64,000 nucleotides of DNA from JBBQFI01 sp038321775 (GCA_038321775.1 JBBQFI010000015.1:1-64000), one strand, 5' to 3'. Numbered from the stretch's first letter, positions 1-8,626 are shown. Numbers and translations are program-made. Notes: generated by a model not told the origin, from the letters alone.

Positions 1-114
1 GTCTCAGTCGAACTCACGCCAGAGGATTTGCGGGAGGTTGAAACCGCGGCCTCGGAGATCGAGGTGCAAGGCGCGCGTTATCCCGAGAAGCTCGAGGCGA
101 TGACTGGTCGTTAG
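1..114 (+). CDS. Aldo/keto reductase, C-terminal end (partial)
   Basis: The frame is open from the window edge to a TAG at 112-114 and encodes the last 37 residues of a protein. The ending (LTPEDL, then a helix, then VQGARYPE and MTGR) is the usual C-terminus of NADPH-dependent aldo/keto reductases. No catalytic residue lies in the window, so substrate cannot be judged. The stop codon is embedded in a copy of the over-represented TCGTTAGG octamer (108-115). Confidence 0.7.
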   Translation, partial: VSVELTPEDLREVETAASEIEVQGARYPEKLEAMTGR

Positions 115-118
115 GTAT

Positions 119-280
119 TCAGACGGACGGCTGCGCGGGGCTCTGCTCCCCACCTTCCGCCGGCTCGTCTGCGGAAGGGTTGGCCGCGTTTCCCAGCTTG
201 CGCTGTCTTTTCGCTTCTTTCTTCTTCTGTTTCTCCAGCTCTTTGCGGCGTTTTTCGCCGGAATAATTCGGTCTGGCCAA
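119..280 (-). CDS. Small basic protein, MARPNY-type (TTG start)
   Basis: A 53-residue Lys/Arg-rich protein starts at TTG 280, three bases after the stop of the neighbouring 41-aa gene. The N-terminus (LARPNYSGEKR, first residue Met when initiated) followed by a long KKK/KR helix and an acidic tail matches a widespread family of tiny uncharacterised bacterial proteins beginning MARPNY. Function is unknown. Tight spacing suggests co-transcription with the upstream gene. The larger antisense-frame reading over the same DNA is out of frame with this conserved start and is not real. Confidence 0.62.
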   Translation of the reverse strand: MARPNYSGEKRRKELEKQKKKEAKRQRKLGNAANPSADEPAEGGEQSPAQPSV

Positions 281-283
281 AGC

Positions 284-409
284 TTATTTCTTTGGTTTCT
301 GGGACGAGCGGGCCGCGTTCGCCGCGTTTTTCTTTTGTGCCGCGCTTGCCGCCTTGCCCTTCTGCTGTGCCTTTTGCTTCTGGTTCGCCTTCGGAGATTT
401 GTCGCCCAT
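284..409 (-). CDS. Small basic protein, MGDKSPK family
   Basis: A 41-residue Lys/Gln/Ala-rich peptide from ATG 409. The opening MGDKSPKANQKQ and the KKK-rich end are typical of a conserved tiny protein found in many soil phyla, with no known function. The frame stays open upstream to 529, but that extension runs through intergenic repeat sequence and lacks the conserved start, so it is left out. It probably forms a two-gene unit with the MARPNY-type gene just downstream. Confidence 0.7.
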   Translation of the reverse strand: MGDKSPKANQKQKAQQKGKAASAAQKKNAANAARSSQKPKK

Positions 410-668
410 GATGCGCCAACGTCGGTCGCTTAGCCCAACTGTCAACGGCAGACCGCGTTCATGACCGAAGGTTAGAGCTGAAGGTTGAGAGGTAATTGTT
501 GAGGGATTGAAGAGAAGAACTCTCAACACTCAACCAAAGACGCTCAGCTTTTTCCGTCCCGCTCCATTTCAGCGTTCGAGTCACGCCGTAGAAAACGAAG
601 GCGGATCAGATTTCAGTGTTTCAGCGTTTTCTACGCGCCCGTTGCGACGCATTCGTTAGGCAACTCCC
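410..668. repeat. Intergenic region with three repeat families
   Basis: No gene is seen. At 521-541 lies a 21-base segment (reverse-complemented) repeated with one mismatch at 10317-10337. At 563-632 there are TTTCAGCG / TTTCAGTGTTTCAGCG units that recur at 1.8, 5.45, 6.4, 8.7 and 52.3 kb. A TCGTTAGG octamer ends at 660, just past the stop of the exchanger gene. The inverted GGTTGAG / CTCAACC copies at about 483-536 could fold. Confidence 0.55.
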
Positions 669-1733
669 CTATCCCGGCGCGATCGCGAATAACCCCGCGA
701 TTCCCACCGCATAGATCACCAGCACGGCCAGCGAATCAATTCCCATCCGCGCAATCTGCCGGCGCGGCCGGAAGATCAGGCCGCAGAGATAGACACACGT
801 CAGTAACATTCCCAGCGCCGTCAGATAAATATCCGTCCTTTGCGCCTTTGGCAGCACCGCTTCCCCCGAGAGTAATGTCGCCATGAAGAAGAGCACCGGC
901 AGGAAAGCGTTCCCGCCGAAGATATCGCTCATCGCCAGTTTGTAATCGCCCAGCTTCACCGCGGCCAGCCCGGTCGAGACCTCCGGGAGCGAAGTCGCCG
1001 CTGCCAGCACCGTCGCGCCGAAGATCACCCCGGTCATCCCGAAGTGTTTCGCTAATGCCTCCCCGCTCAACTCCAACGACACTCCGCTCGCCAGCGTTAC
1101 CACCGCCGCCACCAGGAAAATGACGAGCGCCAATCCTGTGCTCATCCTTTTCGTCGCCGATTTCTTTTTCTTCGAATGCCCGCGAGGCTCGGCCTGCCCG
1201 CCGGGTGCATCGCCCTTCTGTTGCCAAGGCAGATCCTTGCGCGCCTTACTCACCAGATGCAACCCGAGCAACCACACCAGCACGATCCCCAGCGTCGCCG
1301 GCGTCATTCGTGCATAAATTAAAGTCGCCGGCAGTTCATGTCCCAGAATCGCCATCGTCAGGACGGCGATCACGAGTAACCCTTCCAGCACCAGCCCGAG
1401 CGAAGCCGCCCGATAGGTCAGCCCGTCTTTCTTCCCCAACCCAAAAAAATCCAGCACCACCAGCACCACCGTCTGGATCGCGATTCCGCCAAGGATATTT
1501 CCAATCGCGATCCCGAGATCGTGATGGAGCGCCGCGCTTGCTGTGATCGCCATCTCCGGCAGATTCGTCACGATCGAGAGAAGTAACATCCCGCCCAGCG
1601 CTTCCCCCAGGCCGAAGCGCAGGGAGAGGATATCCGTTGTGTTCGAGACATAAATCCCCGCTACCCAGACAGCCGTCGCCGCGCCGAGAAAGATGAGCAG
1701 CAACCAACCGAACGCGAGATGATCGAGATTCAT
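669..1733 (-). CDS. Sodium/calcium exchanger family (CaCA) membrane protein
   Basis: A 354-aa polytopic inner-membrane protein. Two inverted alpha-repeats carry the ion-binding signatures: residues 43-90 with SIVTNLPEM (Glu60), and 231-282 with AAATSLPEVST (Glu251) followed by DIFGGNAF. A charged loop rich in Lys (about 163-196) separates the two halves, the usual cytoplasmic loop of bacterial CaCA antiporters. It likely exchanges Ca2+ or another cation against Na+ or H+; the ion cannot be fixed from sequence. Start is ATG 1733. It appears monocistronic. Confidence 0.82.
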   Translation of the reverse strand: MNLDHLAFGWLLLIFLGAATAVWVAGIYVSNTTDILSLRFGLGEALGGMLLLSIVTNLPEMAITASAALHHDLGIAIGNILGGIAIQTVVLVVLDFFGLGKKDGLTYRAASLGLVLEGLLVIAVLTMAILGHELPATLIYARMTPATLGIVLVWLLGLHLVSKARKDLPWQQKGDAPGGQAEPRGHSKKKKSATKRMSTGLALVIFLVAAVVTLASGVSLELSGEALAKHFGMTGVIFGATVLAAATSLPEVSTGLAAVKLGDYKLAMSDIFGGNAFLPVLFFMATLLSGEAVLPKAQRTDIYLTALGMLLTCVYLCGLIFRPRRQIARMGIDSLAVLVIYAVGIAGLFAIAPG

Positions 1734-2021
1734 CGCAGTATGTATAGCTCAGGCCGCGACTCTCATCGATGCGCAAACGTCGGCCGATAACCAATAACGG
1801 ATAACTGTTAACGCGAACTCAGCGTTTCAGCGTTTCGTCGTTCCATTTCAGCGTTTCAGAATTTCAGTGTTTCAGCTTTTTACTTTGGCGCCATCGCTTT
1901 ACCTGCGCACCGATAATGAAGCGCCGGAACGTTTCGCGCGCGCGCTGCACAATAGCGTTTCGAGTGTCGATAGTAATGAAAGGCTGAGAAGCTGAAAAGA
2001 TTCAAACGCTGAGATTGGAAG
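1734..2021. repeat. Intergenic repeat region (TTTCAGCGTTTCAG units)
   Basis: 288 bases without a gene, between the exchanger start and the peptidase T stop. From about 1808 to 1876 it holds a run of imperfect TTTCAGCGTTTCAG units, and at 1981-2012 the complementary form (GCTGAAAAG, AACGCTGAG). The same units occur in other intergenic gaps of the window. Confidence 0.6.
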
Positions 2022-3263
2022 TCAGTTTTTTCTTTCCCATAACTCCGCCAGATAGGTACAGGCGGTTACGGCCGACTCCATATCCTGCACCGCAACCCAT
2101 TCCAGCGGCCCATGCGCGTTGTGCTCACCGCAGAACAAGTTGGGAGTCGGAAGGCCTAGCTCAGTAAGACGCGAACCATCCGTGCCGCCGCGCACGAGGT
2201 GGTCATACGGTTTGAGTCCCGCTGCTGCGAAGGCCTCGCGCGCCAGCTCAACCGGGCGCATGTCCTTACGCAACCAGTAAGCCATGTTGCGATATTGTTT
2301 GCGGATCTTGCAGCGGATGCGCGCCCGCGGCTCGGTCGCTTGTAGTCCTCGGCAAAGTCCTTGCAGAATTTTGCCTTTCTCTGTCAAACCGTTTAGCTCG
2401 AAGTCGCGCAGGATGAATTTCACGACCGCGCGCTCCGTCCGGCCCTCGACATTGGTCGGGTGAATGAAGCCTTCTCGCCCCTCGGTTGTCTCCGGCGCGC
2501 AACGCTCGCGCGGTAAACCGGCGAGAAGTTTGCCCGCGAGGTAGACCGCGTTCACCATTCCTTTAGCCTTCGCCTCCATCGTATGGGTGGTGATGCCATC
2601 GATGATGACTTCTGCCGCATCGCCAGAAAAGGTTTCCCAACAAATCTCCCCCGGCGCACCGCCGTCGAGAGTGTAAGCAACATCGGCTCCTAGCATTCGC
2701 AGATCCAGTTTGTCTACGCCCCGGCCGATCTCTTCATCAGGAGTGAAGCAGACTCGAATCAATCCGCGCTTCCGCTTTCTCTCCTGGAGCAACCGCTCGA
2801 CCAAAGTCATGACTACGGCCACGCCCGATTTGTCGTCGGAACCTAACAAGGTGGTGCCACTGGCGGTAACTATGTCTTTGCCCACAGCCGTTCGAAGCTC
2901 CGGCGAGGTCGCGGGATCGAGAGTTAGCTTAGAGTTATCGGGGAACTTAATGACTTTGCCATCGTACTTGCGATGAAGAATGGGTTTAACATCTTTGCCG
3001 GAGCAGTCTGGCGCCGTGTCCACATGGGCGAAAAAGGCCACGGTCGGCATGCGGGTCTTACGCGTGTTAGCGGGGATGCTTGCCATGACGTAGCCATGCT
3101 TTGTCATTTCGACGTCCGCCGCTCCTAGTTCACTTAGTTCCTGCTTCAGCATCTCCAGCAGCACCAGTTGACCTGGCGTGCTTGGAAATGTTTTGCTGGT
3201 CTCGTCCGATTGCGTATCCACCCGGACATAGCGTAGGAATCGTGAGAGGAGATTGTCGCTCAT
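2022..3263 (-). CDS. pepT: Peptidase T (tripeptide aminopeptidase)
   Basis: A 413-aa cytoplasmic M20B zinc peptidase that removes N-terminal residues from tripeptides; family length is about 408-410. Metal and catalytic residues are in place: AHVDT (His80, Asp82), GSDDKSG (Asp143), PDEEIGRG (Glu177/Glu178), LDGG (Asp200) and a C-terminal FCGEHNAHGP histidine. The dimerisation lid domain (about 206-320) is intact. I chose ATG 3263 over the longer open frame because MSDNLLSRFLRYVRVDTQ is the conserved beginning and a GGAGAG ribosome site precedes it. Confidence 0.9.
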   Translation of the reverse strand: MSDNLLSRFLRYVRVDTQSDETSKTFPSTPGQLVLLEMLKQELSELGAADVEMTKHGYVMASIPANTRKTRMPTVAFFAHVDTAPDCSGKDVKPILHRKYDGKVIKFPDNSKLTLDPATSPELRTAVGKDIVTASGTTLLGSDDKSGVAVVMTLVERLLQERKRKRGLIRVCFTPDEEIGRGVDKLDLRMLGADVAYTLDGGAPGEICWETFSGDAAEVIIDGITTHTMEAKAKGMVNAVYLAGKLLAGLPRERCAPETTEGREGFIHPTNVEGRTERAVVKFILRDFELNGLTEKGKILQGLCRGLQATEPRARIRCKIRKQYRNMAYWLRKDMRPVELAREAFAAAGLKPYDHLVRGGTDGSRLTELGLPTPNLFCGEHNAHGPLEWVAVQDMESAVTACTYLAELWERKN

Positions 3264-3550
3264 GCCCAGACTCTCCGCGCCGAGAGCAATCGCGCAACTT
3301 ACCGTTGTCGCAATGACCACCATCAGCCTCTCAGCTCTCAACCACCCGTCACGCCGTAGGCCGTACGCAGGCCGAACAGGCCTCAACCCTCTCTGCCAGT
3401 GTCAAATAGCAAGCTCTGACCCCCTTTTCCGCCGCTGGTCACGCCATTTCGCCCAAGTCTTCCACCGCATCGTCGACGTTGCAGTTCCTTGTAGGGCTCC
3501 GATATTTCGAGAGAACTGCGGCAGTCGCCTTTAGCCGCGAGCCTCGCAGA

Positions 3551-5254
3551 TCAGACCGTAAAAACATCATTGTATGCGAGTTTCGCTAGTTCGAGTGTCC
3601 TAGCACTCACCTCAGCTTCCGTCCATCTGGTTGCGTTTTTTAACACCGGATCGAGCGGCACATGTTCTGCGCGGTAAGCCGTCAGCTTTGTGTGCAGGTC
3701 ACTATTTGCGATTCGCGTGTTCTCTAACTCGGAGAGCAGTAGAAGATTACCTATTTCCCCACAGTTAGAAATCGCTGCACCGGATTTCGGCCGTTCAGCT
3801 GCAATATGTTCTATAGTCATTTTTTCATATGCTACCGGCGCACTTCTACCGAATGCGTCGAGGCGCTGCAGTAGATAAGCAACCAGCGCCTTTTGTTTTG
3901 TGTTTGAGGAAAGGAATTCCAGTTGGGCGAAACCAGCTTCGAAGTCTAGATAGCTTGGTTTTCGCTCGCGTAGTTTCGCGCGGAAATCGGCGAGTACCTG
4001 CGCTCGACCATTATTGTTTTTCGCTGCGGTCAGGGCCTCGGCCGAGGCTGCGTACATCCGCGCAGTTCCGCCACCTGTTCTTTGCGCAGTGATTGCGGTA
4101 AACAGCACATGAAAATTCTCCATCTGCCGAAGTATGGTTCGCGTCTGGCGCTGGGTGAGGTGATTTGCGAAGTACGCCCGCAGAATTGCCAAAGTCATAG
4201 GAACCGGTTGGACAACCCGAAAGATGTTTAACGCGACAAGCGACGCCAAAATGTCCAGTTCTTGTTTCTGCCACCTCCGTGACGTGGGCTCGAAAATCGT
4301 CCTATACAGCGACGCGTCACTTAGAAGGTCCTCAAGAAATCTTCCGGCACCGCTTTTCGTTACTTGCTTTCGAAGCACGCGAAACAGCTTCTCGCGGCCT
4401 AGGTATACGTAGCGCGATAACCATGAGTGATAAACAAAAGCGTTTGCGTCCAAATCGGCGGCGGAAGCATCAAACAGGGTCAGAATTCGATTCCACTTTT
4501 CCTTCGCCACATCAACACCCCTGTTCCTAGGCTTCAGCATGCGAGTTAGGTGATTCTTCACCATGTCGGAGATGCCGAGATCTTTGCCGCGAGTATTGAG
4601 TGTTTCGAAGATCAGGTATGCGTCATCTTCTGTAGTTAATTCGACGACGATCAACTGAAGCCTCAGTGCGTTATCTCTGATCTTAAGCAACTGCGCTTCT
4701 TTCGCCTTCGGCCTATTCCGTGCAGGAACTGTGGAGTCGACTTCGACGGCTTCTACGGCTGCCTGAACTCTGCTGTCCAGATACAGATATGCCGACTGAA
4801 GAGCTTCCTCCTCCTTTCCAGCGCTCGGCGGAAGTTCTGGTTCGCCATGTTTTTGGATATGTTCCTGTAGGTAAGGGTAGGAGGTTTCCGTTTGAAGAAC
4901 GAAACGGACATCGTTATTTATGTCGGGTCGTTCAATTAATTTTTGAATTCCCAGGGCCAGGCTCTCCCTGTCGATGGCATCCAAAGCATTACGAACAGAG
5001 GCCAAAAGAAGAGTCAGCGTGGTGAGACGCTGTTGTCCATCGACTACCATATACGTGTCTCCATGGTCACGCGATCTGTAGAAAACAAACGAACCGATAA
5101 AGTAATCGGGATCATCGGTGGCGATCGCATCCGACCAAAGATCCTCGACATTCTCCTTGTCCCAAGAATAGGGACGTTGGAACCGAGGGATCCGATAGAA
5201 GCCCGAATCGAGCAGCTGTTTTATCGTTCGGTCGACTGGCTTGATATTCATCAC
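3551..5254 (-). CDS. DUF262/DUF1524 (GmrSD-like) HNH protein
   Basis: A 567-aa protein with an N-terminal DUF262 (ParB/Srx-fold NTP-binding) domain, shown by FQRPYSW (25-31) and DGQQRLTTL (72-80). The C-terminal DUF1524 HNH nuclease domain has TIEHI (His483) and GNLLLLSELENTRIAN (502-517). This is the domain order of GmrSD type IV restriction enzymes, which cut modified phage DNA, and of related BrxU proteins. Both domains look intact. No methylase or partner gene is beside it; an antitoxin-like gene lies 240 bases upstream. Defence role is inferred from the family. Confidence 0.82.
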   Translation of the reverse strand: MMNIKPVDRTIKQLLDSGFYRIPRFQRPYSWDKENVEDLWSDAIATDDPDYFIGSFVFYRSRDHGDTYMVVDGQQRLTTLTLLLASVRNALDAIDRESLALGIQKLIERPDINNDVRFVLQTETSYPYLQEHIQKHGEPELPPSAGKEEEALQSAYLYLDSRVQAAVEAVEVDSTVPARNRPKAKEAQLLKIRDNALRLQLIVVELTTEDDAYLIFETLNTRGKDLGISDMVKNHLTRMLKPRNRGVDVAKEKWNRILTLFDASAADLDANAFVYHSWLSRYVYLGREKLFRVLRKQVTKSGAGRFLEDLLSDASLYRTIFEPTSRRWQKQELDILASLVALNIFRVVQPVPMTLAILRAYFANHLTQRQTRTILRQMENFHVLFTAITAQRTGGGTARMYAASAEALTAAKNNNGRAQVLADFRAKLRERKPSYLDFEAGFAQLEFLSSNTKQKALVAYLLQRLDAFGRSAPVAYEKMTIEHIAAERPKSGAAISNCGEIGNLLLLSELENTRIANSDLHTKLTAYRAEHVPLDPVLKNATRWTEAEVSARTLELAKLAYNDVFTV

Positions 5255-5419
5255 TCGAATCTAATCGGCTGGTAGTTGCACCACCACATTATTTGTTGCG
5301 CACTATCCCAACTTCCCCGGCGTTGTTGGGCGCGATCCGCAATCTTCCGCAAAAACGCGATAGGTGGCGTATGATCCGCGAGCAGGATCGCGTTTGAGTC
5401 CGAAGAAGGAGCAAGGGCC

Positions 5420-5470
5420 AGAGCTTACTATCGGCAGTTATTAAAAGCTGAAAACTGAAACGCTGAAATG
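5420..5470. repeat. Upstream repeat shared with 8669-8715
   Basis: AGAGCTTACTATCG at 5420-5433 and AAAAGCTGAAAACTGAAA at 5443-5460 are both repeated exactly at 8669-8682 and 8698-8715, followed here by the CGCTGAAA unit. Both sites sit just upstream of minus-strand genes (DUF262 and the cyclase-TPR gene). The rest of 5255-5489 shows no gene. Confidence 0.65.
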
Positions 5471-5489
5471 GTTACCAGGGAATTGCCGA

Positions 5490-5747
5490 TCAAAGTCTTT
5501 GTGAGTGCCGATCCAGAACATCTTCTGCCACTCTCGGATACTTCTCCGGGTTTTCCGAAAGATCGGTGTCATAGCGATTCAACAATTCGGTTAACTCTGG
5601 ACGCGGACGTTCGTCCCGCGTAATCCGTTCCCACTCTGTATCTCCGGCAAATTCCGGGAAGAGTTGTGGAAGGTGTTGCACTAGCTTCTCGCGTTCTGCC
5701 GGCGGGAGCGAGCTGATGGCATTCTCGATCTCCTGTGCGGTGCTCAC
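5490..5747 (-). CDS. Antitoxin-like small protein (orphan)
   Basis: An 85-aa acidic protein from ATG 5747. Its N-terminus (EIENAISSLPPAEREKLVQHL) resembles addiction-module antitoxins that begin with a helix around PxEREKL. The C-terminal half contains WERITRDERPRPELTELL and NPEKYPRV and has no domain I can name. No RelE/ParE-type toxin follows: downstream is only repeat sequence and then the DUF262 gene. It may be a solitary antitoxin, a remnant of a TA pair, or an unrelated small regulator. Confidence 0.5.
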   Translation of the reverse strand: MSTAQEIENAISSLPPAEREKLVQHLPQLFPEFAGDTEWERITRDERPRPELTELLNRYDTDLSENPEKYPRVAEDVLDRHSQRL

Positions 5748-5876
5748 GAATTTATCCTAACCAATTGAGGCCATCGGCGCAAGCAAGGCGCTAACAGATC
5801 GGAGTTTGGTGCAAGATGGAAAGTGAGTATCGACATACAAATCGAAGCGAGTGACCAGTGATAAACAAAAGCAGAC

Positions 5877-5941
5877 CCTTTTCCTGAGTTCCCACCTTCG
5901 CCGTGGGCGGGCTACGCCGTGGCGAGCTGTTTTCCTGATTC
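5877..5941. repeat. Interspersed repeat, copy A
   Basis: About 65 bases beginning CCTTTTCCTGAGTTCC and ending TTTTCCTGATTC, with a GC-rich centre holding two CGCCGTGG units. It is nearly identical to 6256-6321. A variant lacking the GC-rich centre is at 9011-9098, and the sequence following copy A (to about 5990) also matches that variant. Confidence 0.7.
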
Positions 5942-5994
5942 GTATGCAGGGAGCTGTCGATTGCATTCTCTTCCTGATTTCCTGGTTGCGGACA

Positions 5995-6246
5995 AACAGT
6001 TCTTCTTAGGTACGGGGCATTTCTTGTCTGCACGGCGGGCGTTCTTATTAGATCGCGGCAACTTCTAACCTGCGAAAACAATTTCGTCACCAGCATGGAC
6101 GGCGTTCTATCCAGATCACGTCGACTTCTTACCAGCAAAAACTTTTTCGTTGTTAGCGCAGAAACTTTTCTTGTTGGATGGCGACAACTTCTAATCTGCG
6201 AAAAGAGTTTTGTTGTCTGCATGGCCGGCGTTCTATCTGGATCGCG
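5995..6246. repeat. Tandem array, four 63-bp units
   Basis: Four consecutive units of exactly 63 bases: 5995-6057, 6058-6120, 6121-6183 and 6184-6246. Units 2 and 4 are closest; units 1 and 3 are more diverged. Shared blocks are ACTTCTAACCTGCGAAAA near the start and GGCGTTCTATC..GATCGCG at the end. Because 63 is a multiple of 3, minus-strand frames stay open and give a 21-residue repeat, but no start, ribosome site or known domain supports a protein. The array lies between the two copies of the 65-bp interspersed repeat. Confidence 0.75.
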
Positions 6247-6255
6247 ATCAGAATT

Positions 6256-6321
6256 CCTTTTCCTGAGTTCCCCGCCTTCGCCGTGGACGGGCTACGCCGT
6301 GGCGAGCTGTTTTCCTGATTC
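6256..6321. repeat. Interspersed repeat, copy B
   Basis: Second copy of the 65-bp element at 5877-5941, in the same orientation, differing at a few positions. The two copies bracket the 63-bp tandem array like direct repeats. Confidence 0.7.
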
Positions 6322-6356
6322 TCTATACACGACCGGAACTGATGCACTAACGAAAC

Positions 6357-6433
6357 AGACTTACAAAGCGGGAACCGGCGCGCTCGGCGATCGCGCCCTA
6401 CCAAATCTTTCTGGCCTCGTGGTTTCCTGATTC
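6357..6433. repeat. REP-like palindromic repeat, copy 1
   Basis: A 77-base segment sharing a 38-base identical core (about 6366-6403) with 10345-10423. The core holds the inverted pair GGCGCG / CGCGCC around a nine-base loop. Both copies end in GGTTTCCTGATTC, the same terminal sequence as the 65-bp element. A CTGAAACGCTGAAA unit follows at 6443-6456. Confidence 0.7.
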
Positions 6434-6514
6434 AAACTCAAATTCTGAAACGCTGAAAAGGTAGCAAGAGCCAGTGACAAGTCCGATTGAAAAGGTGGAG
6501 ACTCGTATCGTCGC

Positions 6515-8626
6515 TCATTGCTTGCCGCCGGCTTTCGGCATAACCCCGACCTTTTGGGCGAAGGCGATGAAGCGCGGGTCGTCCTTGTAGGCGCGCAGGA
6601 AAGGATTGCTCAGCGAATCGGTCACGCCCGAGTCGTGCGTGGCCCAGGCGTGCTCCAGCCAATCGAACATCTTCTCCGGTTCTTTGCGTAACGCATAGAT
6701 CGAGGCGATCTGGCTGCCGGCGTCGTCCGCATCTTCGTCGATCAGTTTTTTCAGCGCGGCGTCGGCCTCAACACTGTCGCCGTTTGCGAAATGGGCCAAC
6801 GCCAGTGCATAGGTGCGCCAGAACGGATCGGTTTCCTCTTTCGCCAATTCCACTGCGGCGGCGGGTTTGCCGCGCAGAATCTGAATGATCGCCAGATACT
6901 CGTAGCTCGTGGCGGACTGCGGCTGCAGCGCGATGACCTTGCGCAGCACAGCCTCGGCCTCGTCGTAGCGGCCAAGCGCGGTGAGAAAGGCGGCCAGGTT
7001 GGACTGGGATGCGGCGCGTAACGGATCGAGCGCAATCGCCCGCTGCTCGAGCGCGATCGCTTCCTCGAGCCGGCCGGGATAGGACAGCAGTGTCGCGAGG
7101 ATTCCCGTCGCCGCTGCATTCTGCGGCGCCAGCTTGACGGCCCGTCGGAGTTCCGCTTCCGCGTCGGCGAAATTGAAATCGAGGTCCGTCAGGATCCGGC
7201 TTTGTGCCAAATGCGCCTCGGCGAGATTCGGATCCAGTTCGAGCGCTTTCTCTGCCGTGGCACGCGCTTTCGCGATTAGCTCTGGGTTTTCTTTCGGCGA
7301 AAAACCGCCGATACGGGTGACCAGATGTTCCGCCGAATAGGACAGCTTCGCATAGGCGAGCGCGTAAAGCGGGTCGAGCCGGATCGCCTCTTCGTAGTAG
7401 TCGATCGCCTTCCGGATGTCGTCGGCGGTGCGGCGATTGAAGTAAAAATTTCCCTGCAAGAGAGCGTTGTAGGCCTCGACGTTCTGGTTCGAAGGCGTGG
7501 CTGCGGTAATCAACGGCACGGCCTGCCCGTCGTTCCCGAGCAGCGCGACCTTGAGCTCCTTCGCCACCGCGCCGGCAATCTCCGATTGCAGCGCAAAGAT
7601 GTCCTTCAGTTCCCGATCGTAGGAGTCGGACCAGACATTGGCGCCGTCGCCGGATTTAATCAGCGCCACCGCGATGCGCACCCGATCGGCGGATTTACGC
7701 ACGCTGCCTTCGAGCAGATAATAGACGCCGAGCTTTTCGCCGATGGTCTTGCTGTCATCGGTCTTGCCTTTGAACTGAAAAGACGAGGTGCGACCGACGA
7801 CCTTCAGGTCCGGCAGACGCGAAAGCGAGGAGATGAATTCTTCCGACATCCCGTCGGAGAAATACTCGTTAGCTGGGTCGCCGGTGGAATTGACCATCGG
7901 CAGGACCGCGATCGATTTTTGGGGGATGGCGGCGCCCGTTGTCGGTGTGCGATGGGACGTGAAATACCAGGTGCCGACGGAGACAATCGCGATGACCGCG
8001 AGCGCAGCGATCAATCCGACGCTGAAGCGTCGTGCCGCCGTTCCCTTCGCCGACTGAAATTTCTTCGGACGCGCGGCACTGCCAAGCGGTTCCGCGTAGA
8101 GATTCACCAAATGAAGCCGGACGCCGTGTTTGACCTCGCACTCACCCAGGTCGTGCAGCCGCGGCGCCCATTGCCGGTATTGCACCAGATCGTCGGCCAC
8201 GCGCTGCGAGAGGAGGATATGCCCGGCGTCGCCGCAATCCATTACCCGTTGCGCCATGTTGATCCCAGCCCCGGCGATGTTGCTGCGCCCGCTCACGTCG
8301 ATCACCTCGCTCACCGGTCCGCTGTGAATGCCCATCCGCACCGGAAGCTCCGGGTGTTTCAGCAGCGCTTCGGCAATCTCGAGTGCGCAGCGGGCCGGTT
8401 CCTCTGCGCTGTGGCGGAAGACCAGCGCCATCCCATCGCCGGTCGGCAACCTAACAAGTTGTTCGTCCGTCGCTTCCCGCACCGGTGCGGTGGCGAGCAC
8501 GATCGCAGTGAGCTGGTTGAGCCGCTCCTTCTGCTCCTCGATCAGGAGCCGGGAGTAACCGACAATGTCGATGAACAAGACATGTCCGATTTCGAATTTT
8601 AGGTCTGAGGAAGGCTCGGAAGACAC
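6515..8626 (-). CDS. Class III nucleotidyl cyclase with TolB-like and TPR domains
   Basis: About 703 aa from GTG 8626. Order: an adenylate/guanylate cyclase domain (FIDIVGYS near residue 20, PTGDGMALVF, MGIHSGPV, GAGINMAQRV, both metal Asp present); one transmembrane helix near 200-222; a TolB-N/FlgO-like domain starting SIAVLPMVN with FSDGMSEE; then tetratricopeptide repeats to the end. This architecture is common in soil Verrucomicrobiota and Acidobacteria, and is assumed to make or sense cNMP at the membrane. An ATG at 8737 opens the same frame, but the extra 37 codons run through the intergenic repeat shared with 5420-5460, so I prefer the GTG. Confidence 0.78.
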   Translation of the reverse strand: MSSEPSSDLKFEIGHVLFIDIVGYSRLLIEEQKERLNQLTAIVLATAPVREATDEQLVRLPTGDGMALVFRHSAEEPARCALEIAEALLKHPELPVRMGIHSGPVSEVIDVSGRSNIAGAGINMAQRVMDCGDAGHILLSQRVADDLVQYRQWAPRLHDLGECEVKHGVRLHLVNLYAEPLGSAARPKKFQSAKGTAARRFSVGLIAALAVIAIVSVGTWYFTSHRTPTTGAAIPQKSIAVLPMVNSTGDPANEYFSDGMSEEFISSLSRLPDLKVVGRTSSFQFKGKTDDSKTIGEKLGVYYLLEGSVRKSADRVRIAVALIKSGDGANVWSDSYDRELKDIFALQSEIAGAVAKELKVALLGNDGQAVPLITAATPSNQNVEAYNALLQGNFYFNRRTADDIRKAIDYYEEAIRLDPLYALAYAKLSYSAEHLVTRIGGFSPKENPELIAKARATAEKALELDPNLAEAHLAQSRILTDLDFNFADAEAELRRAVKLAPQNAAATGILATLLSYPGRLEEAIALEQRAIALDPLRAASQSNLAAFLTALGRYDEAEAVLRKVIALQPQSATSYEYLAIIQILRGKPAAAVELAKEETDPFWRTYALALAHFANGDSVEADAALKKLIDEDADDAGSQIASIYALRKEPEKMFDWLEHAWATHDSGVTDSLSNPFLRAYKDDPRFIAFAQKVGVMPKAGGKQ

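Noticed and set aside
111..419. Minus-strand 102-codon frame spanning both micro-protein genes
   Set aside because: It is out of phase with the two conserved small proteins that tile the same DNA.
5791..6222. Minus-strand 143-codon frame over the 63-bp array
   Set aside because: The 21-residue repeat simply reflects a period divisible by three; no ribosome site, signal or known repeat family supports translation.
5995..6246. CRISPR array
   Set aside because: The units are contiguous 63-mers that diverge along their whole length, without constant repeats separated by unique spacers, and there are no cas genes.
6378..6392. GCGATCGC as a HIP1-like over-represented palindrome
   Set aside because: The few copies seen are partly inside the REP-like repeat, and GATCGC is common in this composition; no clear excess by eye.
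7325..8602. Plus-strand open frame of 425 codons
   Set aside because: It lies wholly antisense to the cyclase-TPR gene, has no recognisable domain, and its openness follows from the codon bias of the real gene.
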